5,614 nt of DNA from an uncultured Collinsella sp. Its GTDB lineage: Bacteria > Actinomycetota > Coriobacteriia > Coriobacteriales > Coriobacteriaceae. The stretch lies in assembly GCA_900555585.1 (NCBI GenBank), contig USLT01000055.1, positions 1 to 5,614 on the forward strand. Reading direction: 5' to 3'. Shown piece after piece: positions 1-5,614 of this stretch; position 1 is the first letter of the stretch; each line of letters begins with the position of its first letter. The notes beneath the pieces were generated by a model. That model saw nothing but the letters and a program-made list of their open reading frames with translations, was not told the DNA's origin and made no database searches. The position numbers and the translations under genes were made by a program.

Positions 1-932
1 CCCGTCGCGACGCCGCGACGGGGAGCACCTCGCAGCTCCGCCGCTTCACCCTGCCGGACTCCGCCCCCATCATGCGCCGTGTCATGGGCTTCCTCTCCGA
101 CCAGGCGCGCGCCCTCGTGCACGCCGGCGTGTCCCGCGACCGCATCTGCATCGACCCCGGCCCGGGCTTCGGCAAGGAGGCCAACGAGGACATCGTCATC
201 CAGCGCGAGACCGCGAAGCTCGCGTCGCTCGGCTACCCGCTGATGTGCGCCGTGTCGCGCAAGCGCTTCGTGGGCGCGGTCTCCGGCGTCGCCGACGCGA
301 TCGACCGCGACGCCGCCACCTACGGCGTGTGCCTGGGCGCCATCCAGCTCGGGGCGAACGTGGTCCGCGTCCACGACGTCGCGGGCTTCGCCCAGTTCCT
401 CAACGGGTTCTGGGCCGTCGCCAAGCCCCAGCCGCGCCGCGCCTTCGTGGCGGTCGGATCCAACGTGGGCAACCGCACGGACAACATCCGCGCCGCCCGC
501 GAGCTCGTCGCCGATATCCCGATGACCTGCGTCTCGAGCTGCTCGCGCATCTACGAGAGCGAGCCGGCGTACGAGGAGCGCCAGGACGCCTTCGCCAACG
601 CCGTGATCGAGATCAAGACCGAGCTCGCCCCGCTGATCCTGCTCGACGAGCTGATGAAGATCGAGGCGCGCATGGGCCGCAAGCGGACTGCGGGCTCGCG
701 TCCCAACGGGCCGCGCGTGATCGACCTCGACCTGCTCTGGATGGACGGCGAGGTCCACGGCGGCGACAAGCTCCGCCTGCCGCACCCCAAGCTGGGGGAG
801 CGCAACTTCGTCCTGGTCCCGCTCGAGGACCTCATGCACGACCCCGCCCGCTTCTTCCGCTACGAGGGCGTGGACGTGAAGGAGCCCGAGGATCGCATCG
901 GCCACATCGTCGGCGAGCTCGGATCGCTCTAG
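1..932 (+). CDS. folP-folK: Bifunctional dihydropteroate synthase / HPPK, 3' part (5' end outside window)
   Basis: This gene covers two steps of cytoplasmic folate synthesis. HPPK pyrophosphorylates 6-hydroxymethyl-dihydropterin, and DHPS condenses that product with p-aminobenzoate to dihydropteroate. The reading frame is open from the left edge (first whole codon at 3), so the methionine at 72 is internal and the true start lies upstream. The DHPS C-terminal half shows IDPGPGFGK (about 150-176), SRKRFVG (255-275) and RVHDV (366-380), the pterin- and phosphate-binding motifs. HPPK begins near 441 with AFVAVGSNVGN. It continues with a YESEP motif, GRKR, VIDLDLLW (717-740, with the two Mg-binding Asp at 723 and 729) and LPHPKLGERNFV. 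The HPPK part is about 163 residues, normal for the family. Both domains look intact where visible. DHPS-before-HPPK is the reverse of the well-known plant and fungal fusion. The next gene starts 54 bases after the stop, with no obvious terminator between them. Confidence 0.95.
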   Translation, partial: RRDAATGSTSQLRRFTLPDSAPIMRRVMGFLSDQARALVHAGVSRDRICIDPGPGFGKEANEDIVIQRETAKLASLGYPLMCAVSRKRFVGAVSGVADAIDRDAATYGVCLGAIQLGANVVRVHDVAGFAQFLNGFWAVAKPQPRRAFVAVGSNVGNRTDNIRAARELVADIPMTCVSSCSRIYESEPAYEERQDAFANAVIEIKTELAPLILLDELMKIEARMGRKRTAGSRPNGPRVIDLDLLWMDGEVHGGDKLRLPHPKLGERNFVLVPLEDLMHDPARFFRYEGVDVKEPEDRIGHIVGELGSL

Positions 933-986
933 CCGTCCGGGCCGCCTCCGAACAACGTTCTGCGCCATCACCGAGAAAGGACCGTT

Positions 987-2183
987 ATGGCCGAGATGCT
1001 CGCACCCGCTAAGGTCTACTACACCAACCTGCGCACGCATGGCCGCGAGAGCCAGCTCGACAAGCTCAAGCGCCTCATCCGTCGCGCGGGTATCGGGCGG
1101 ATCGATTTCGAGAACAAGTTCGTCGCCATCAAGATCCACTTCGGCGAGCTGGGCAACCTCTCCTTCCTGCGCCCCAACTACGCCCGCGCCGTGGCGGACG
1201 TGGTGAAGGAGCTGGGCGGCATGCCCTTCCTCACCGACTGCAACACGCTCTACGTCGGGAGCCGCAAGAACGCCCTCGAGCACATCGACTGCGCCTACCA
1301 GAACGGGTTCACCCCCTACGCCACCGGCTGCCAGGTCATCATCGCCGACGGCCTCAAGGGCACCGACGAGACCCTCGTCCCGGTGCGAGGCGGCGAGTAC
1401 GTGCAGGAGGCCAAGATCGGCCATGCGCTCATGGACGCCGACATCGTGATCAGCCTCACCCATTTCAAGGGTCACGAGCAGGCGGGCTTCGGCGGCTGCA
1501 TGAAGAACCTCGGCATGGGCGGCGGCAGCCGCGCCGGCAAGATGGAGCAGCATGCGGCGGGCAAGCCGAGCGTGGACGAGTCCAAGTGCATCGGCTGCCG
1601 GGCCTGCGAGCGCATCTGCGCGCACGGCGCCGTCGAGTTCCCGTCCATGCGTGAGCGCGAGCTCAAGGGCGGCCGCGTCGTCGAGACGCCCGTCGCGCGC
1701 ATCGACCATGACCGCTGCCTCGGCTGCGGCCGCTGCATCGGCGCTTGCAACCAGGACGCGATCAAGGCGGACTTCGACGCCGCCGCGGACGTGCTCAACT
1801 GCAAGATCGCCGAGTACACGCAGGCTATCGTGCAGGACCGCCCCCACTTCCACATCTCGCTCGCCATCGACGTGAGCCCCAACTGCGACTGCCATGCCGA
1901 GAACGACACGCCCATCGTGCCCGATATCGGCATGTTCGCGAGCTTCGACCCGGTCGCCATCGACCAGGCCTGCATCGACATGGCCCTCGCCATGCCGGCG
2001 ATGCCCGACACCGAGCTCACCGAGATGCGCGCCAAGCTCGAGGCGGCGGGCGAGGTCCCCGAGCGCTGCGAGCACGACCACTTCAACATGACGCATCCGG
2101 ACACCAACTGGCGCTCGATGATCGAGCACGGCGAGAAGATCGGCCTGGGTACGAGCGAGTACGAGCTCATCGAGGTGAAGTAG
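987..2183 (+). CDS. DUF362 family protein with two 4Fe-4S ferredoxin motifs
   Basis: A complete 398-residue protein, probably cytoplasmic, since no signal peptide or membrane segment is seen. The ATG at 987 is preceded by GAGAAAGGA (973-981), five bases away. The N-terminal part (about 1-190) has the DUF362 signature HFGELGNLSFLRP (51-63) and a FKGHEQAGFGGCMKNLGMG stretch (160-178). A ferredoxin-like insert follows, with two CxxCxxCxxxC clusters: Cys201/204/207/211 and Cys244/247/250/254. This arrangement is typical of a protein binding two 4Fe-4S clusters. DUF362 sequence resumes after the insert with IVPDIGMFASFDPVAIDQA (310-328), so the ferredoxin unit sits inside the DUF362 domain. A further CDCH motif (Cys300, Cys302, His303) could bind metal. 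The cellular role of the family is not established. A redox or electron-transfer function is inferred only from the clusters. It may be cotranscribed with the folate gene, but nothing links them in function. Confidence 0.9.
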   Translation: MAEMLAPAKVYYTNLRTHGRESQLDKLKRLIRRAGIGRIDFENKFVAIKIHFGELGNLSFLRPNYARAVADVVKELGGMPFLTDCNTLYVGSRKNALEHIDCAYQNGFTPYATGCQVIIADGLKGTDETLVPVRGGEYVQEAKIGHALMDADIVISLTHFKGHEQAGFGGCMKNLGMGGGSRAGKMEQHAAGKPSVDESKCIGCRACERICAHGAVEFPSMRERELKGGRVVETPVARIDHDRCLGCGRCIGACNQDAIKADFDAAADVLNCKIAEYTQAIVQDRPHFHISLAIDVSPNCDCHAENDTPIVPDIGMFASFDPVAIDQACIDMALAMPAMPDTELTEMRAKLEAAGEVPERCEHDHFNMTHPDTNWRSMIEHGEKIGLGTSEYELIEVK

Positions 2184-2265
2184 CGCGCCGCCGGGCCCTG
2201 TCGCTGTCAAAATTGCCGTCCGCTGACGAATAAAGACCGTTCGCGGAGAAGTTGGTCGATGGTTC

Positions 2266-2294
2266 TTGCCGATGGTGGTGCCTGCACCTAGATT
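2266..2294 (+). promoter_or_regulatory. Candidate sigma-70-type promoter of the beta-glucoside operon
   Basis: TTGCCG (2266-2271, 4 of 6 to TTGACA) and TAGATT (2289-2294, 4 of 6 to TATAAT) are separated by exactly 17 bases. Transcription would begin near 2300-2302. The leader would be about 125 bases and the RAT-like hairpin would start only a few bases into the transcript. TACAAA at 2297-2302 is an alternative -10, but it lacks a -35 at the right distance and would start transcription inside the RAT. Neither hexamer is strong, so this call rests mainly on spacing and on its position relative to the antitermination element. Confidence 0.5.
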
Positions 2295-2306
2295 CGTACA
2301 AACAAA

Positions 2307-2335
2307 GACACGTGACTGGTTATGCAGGCGGGATC
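2307..2335 (+). promoter_or_regulatory. RAT-like ribonucleic antiterminator site (BglG/LicT/SacY type)
   Basis: This 29-base element resembles the RAT bound by BglG-family antiterminators. By hand alignment it matches the sacB-type RAT as I remember it at about 18 of 29 positions, including ACTG (2315-2318) and GCAGGC (2324-2329). The expected pairs are present: G2307-C2335, A2308-U2334, C2311-G2330, G2312-C2329, and the upper stem CUG 2316-2318 with CAG 2325-2327. A2308-U2334 replaces the usual G-C, and C2311-G2330 replaces the usual U-A. Both are compensatory changes that keep the fold. Its 3' half (2324-2335) is also the 5' arm of the terminator, so the two structures exclude each other. 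The bound regulator would be controlled by the PTS encoded just downstream. No regulator gene is in the window. Confidence 0.75.
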
Positions 2336-2384
2336 TTTCCAATGCCCCGGGAGGGGAAGGAAGGGCCTGCCTGTCTTTCTTTCT
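2324..2384 (+). terminator. Intrinsic terminator in the leader, overlapping the RAT
   Basis: A long nested hairpin: GCAGGC (2324-2329) pairs with GCCTGC (2365-2370). Inside it, CTTTCC (2335-2340) pairs with GGAAGG (2359-2364) with one G-U pair, and CCCC (2345-2348) pairs with GGGG (2353-2356) around a GGGA loop. The hairpin is followed by a T-rich tract, CTGTCTTTCTTTCT (2371-2384). It lies 40 bases upstream of the PTS start codon and shares its 5' arm with the RAT. It is therefore read as the conditional attenuator of the operon, not as the end of the DUF362 transcript. The T-tract is interrupted by C residues, so termination may be leaky. Confidence 0.8.
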
Positions 2385-2413
2385 CGAGGCGCCCCAAGCG
2401 TTGGTATGTGAGA

Positions 2414-2427
2414 AAGGAAGCAACGTG
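2414..2427 (+). promoter_or_regulatory. Shine-Dalgarno site fixing the GTG start of the PTS gene
   Basis: AAGGA (2414-2418) lies six bases before GTG 2425-2427. It sits in a GAGAAAGGA stretch (2410-2418) identical to the one before the DUF362 gene. In-frame upstream starts (for example TTG 2266) would put coding sequence through the promoter, RAT and terminator. They would also add a 53-residue extension with no PTS similarity. The GTG is therefore the start. Confidence 0.85.
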
Positions 2428-4295
2428 GATTACAACGCGCTCGCCAACCAAATCATCGAGAAGATCGGCGGTGCCGAGAACGTCGTGACGCTGGAGCATT
2501 GCTCCACGCGCCTGCGCTTCGCGCTCGTCGATCGTTCCAAGATCGACATCGAGGGCCTCAAGAAGGTCTCAGGCGTCATGGGCGTCATCGACGCCGCCCA
2601 GTTCCAGGTCGTTATCGGCAATAATGTCGTCGAGGTCTACGAAGCCATCCTCAAGGGCAACACCTTCGGCGCGTCCGGCGCCGCACCCGCTCCCGCGCAG
2701 AAGCAGGGCCTCGGCGCCACGCTGTTCGCCGGCATGGTGAGCATCTTCCAGCCGCTCGTCCCGGCCATCGCGGGCGCCGGTGTCCTGAAGAGTCTGCTTC
2801 TGCTCGTGAACCTCACGGGACTGCTCGCAGCCACCGACCCGCTCTACATGATGCTCGCGGCGATCTCCGACGCGACCTTCTACTTCCTGCCCCTCATGGT
2901 CGCCGTGACCGCGGCGGACACCTTCCGCTGCAATCGCCTCGTGGCCCTCGGCGCCGTGGGCTACCTGCTGCTTCCCGCCACGGGCGCCGCGCTCGCCGAG
3001 GGCGCCTACAGCCTGTTCGGCCTCGTCGCGCCTGCCATCGCCTATAACTCGCAGGTCTTCCCCGCCGTGCTGTGTGTGGGCTGCCTTGCCGTATGTGAGC
3101 ATTTCTTCAACAGGGTCTCGCCCAAGCCGATTCGCATCTTCTTCGTTCCCATGATGGCTCTCGCTATCACCATTCCCGCGACGCTGTTCATCTTGGGCCC
3201 CCTTGGCTACAACCTCGGCCAGATCTTGACCACCGGCATCCTCTCCGTCTACGACGCCGCTGGCTTCCTCGCCCTCGGCATCCTCGCCGCCATCCTGCCC
3301 TTCATGATCGCCATGGGCATGCACAAGGCGCTCATCCCCTACGCCACCGCCATGATGGGCGAGCTCGGCTACGAGATGCTCTACCTGCCCGCTTCGCTCG
3401 CCCATAACATCTCCGAGTCCGGCGCCTGCTTTGCCGTCGCCCTGCGCACCAAGAACTCCGAGCTTCGTCAGACCGCGCTTTCCGCCGGGATCTCCGCGCT
3501 CATGGGCATTACCGAGCCCGCGCTCTACGGCGTCACCCTCCAGCACAAGCGCGCCATGATCGGCGTTGTCGCGTCCGGCGCTATCTCCGGTACCGTCATC
3601 GGTCTGCTCGGCATCAAGGCGTTCGCGCTCGTCGGTCCCGGCCTCGCCAGCATGACGATGTATACCGACCCTTCCAACAGCAACAACCTTCTGTTCGCCT
3701 GTGCCTGCTTCGCGCTGGCCATCGCCGCCTCCTTCGTGATCACCTTCATCCTGTGGAAGGACGAGCAGCCCGCTCAGGAACTCGAGTCCATCGAGGAGCC
3801 TACGCCCGCTGCCGAGACCGAGTCCGCCTCCGCACCCAAGTTCGACGTCGCCCCGCTCGTCGTTGTCTCGCCGGTCGCTGGCACCGCCGAGGACCTCGAC
3901 CAGGTCTCCGACGAGGTCTTTGCCTCCAAGGCGCTGGGTGACGGCATCGCCATCGTTCCGTCGGAGGGCGTGCTGGTCGCCCCGTGCGATGCCGAGGTCG
4001 CCATGGTGTTTCCCACCAACCACGCTATCGGCCTCAAGCTCGATAATGGCTGCGAGCTGCTGATCCATGTGGGCGTCGATACGGTCAAGATGGAGGGCGA
4101 GGGCTTCTCCGCCTCCGTTGCCACCGGCGACAAGGTTAAAGTCGGCGACGCGCTGCTCGGCTTCGACATCGACGCCATCGAGGCTGCGGGTTTTGACGCT
4201 ACCGTGTCGATGGTGGTGAGCAACGGCGCCCGCTTCAAGGTGGGCGGCCAGGTCGCCGGTCAGGTCGCCGCTGGCGACAGGCTCTTCACGGTCGA

Positions 4296-4305
<10 letters not shown>
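2425..4305 (+). CDS. bglF: PTS beta-glucoside-type permease, enzyme IIBCA
   Basis: A 626-residue inner-membrane sugar permease that imports and phosphorylates its sugar with phosphate passed from HPr. The length matches BglF/BglP-type enzymes (about 610-630). EIIB spans about 1-80, with the phospho-cysteine Cys26 in HCSTRLRF. A Gly/Ala/Pro/Gln-rich linker leads to EIIC (about 97-445), which has many hydrophobic segments, GPLGYNLG (258-265), GMHKAL (298-303) and the conserved GITEPALYGV (361-370). An acidic, Pro/Ala-rich linker (about 446-475) joins EIIA (about 480-626), with the phospho-histidine His548 in LLIHVGVDTV and the partner His533 in TNHAIGL. All phosphorylation residues are present. 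In related systems the permease also phosphorylates the BglG/LicT antiterminator, so it probably senses sugar for its own leader. The overlapping SD and three-base gap to the GH1 gene indicate one operon. Substrate is inferred from the neighbour: a beta-glucoside or cellobiose-like sugar. Confidence 0.93.

Positions 4306-5614
<1,309 letters not shown>

Noticed and set aside
245..1012. A 255-codon + strand frame over the folate gene
   Set aside because: It gives an Arg/Pro-rich, low-complexity translation typical of a GC-rich shadow frame. The overlapping frame carries all DHPS and HPPK motifs.
1472..2170. A minus-strand frame over the DUF362 gene
   Set aside because: It is an antisense shadow in a GC-rich gene with no domain similarity. 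The sense frame has ordered Cys motifs.
2213..2236. TTGCCG with TAAAGA as a second promoter
   Set aside because: The spacer is only 12 bases, too short for a sigma-70 promoter.
2227..2241. A sequence resembling the DUF362 ribosome site (AAAGACCGTT against AAAGGACCGTT)
   Set aside because: It is not followed by a start codon or a coding frame. It is a short resemblance, possibly chance.
2235..2257. An imperfect hairpin (GACC-TTC with GAA-GGTC) after the DUF362 gene
   Set aside because: The stem is weak and bulged, with no T-tract, so it is not a credible terminator. An operator role cannot be supported from one copy.
2184..2424. A catabolite-responsive (cre) element in the leader
   Set aside because: No stretch gives a convincing palindromic match to the cre consensus.
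2252..2488. A 78-codon frame running through the leader, possibly a leader peptide
   Set aside because: It has no good ribosome site, it crosses the promoter, RAT and terminator, and it ends out of frame inside the EIIB domain.

Overview
The window is GC-rich (third codon positions mostly G or C), with strong purine-rich Shine-Dalgarno sites. It contains a DHPS-HPPK fusion, a DUF362/ferredoxin protein and a beta-glucoside PTS operon. This combination fits a high-GC anaerobic gut actinobacterium of the Coriobacteriia, such as Collinsella or Olsenella. That placement is an inference from composition and gene content; there is no rRNA or other marker to prove it. All four genes lie on the + strand. 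Two are cut by the window edges.

Layout. (1) Positions 1-932 hold the 3' part of a bifunctional folate gene, dihydropteroate synthase followed by HPPK (folP-folK). (2) Positions 987-2183 hold a complete DUF362-family protein with two inserted 4Fe-4S ferredoxin motifs, of unknown function. (3) Positions 2184-2424 are a non-coding control region. It has a plausible sigma-70-type promoter (2266-2294), a RAT-like antiterminator site (2307-2335), and an overlapping, mutually exclusive intrinsic terminator (2324-2384). (4) Positions 2425-4305 encode a complete 626-residue PTS enzyme II with B-C-A domain order, of the beta-glucoside type, starting at GTG. (5) Positions 4309-5614 encode the first 435 residues of a GH1 6-phospho-beta-glucosidase, open at the right edge.

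How it works together. The PTS permease would import and phosphorylate an aryl- or alkyl-beta-glucoside or cellobiose-like sugar. The GH1 enzyme, three bases downstream and probably translationally coupled, would split the phosphorylated sugar. The leader shows how the pair is probably switched. Without sugar, the terminator stops transcription before the PTS gene. With sugar, a BglG/LicT-type RNA-binding antiterminator would stabilise the RAT hairpin and let transcription through. No antiterminator gene lies inside the window. The folate and DUF362 genes appear unrelated in function to the sugar operon, and their codon use is more strongly GC-biased.

I see no CRISPR, tRNA, rRNA, insertion sequence or phage feature. 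I found no clearly new system. The RAT/terminator switch, which no gene list would show, is the most informative non-coding signal.
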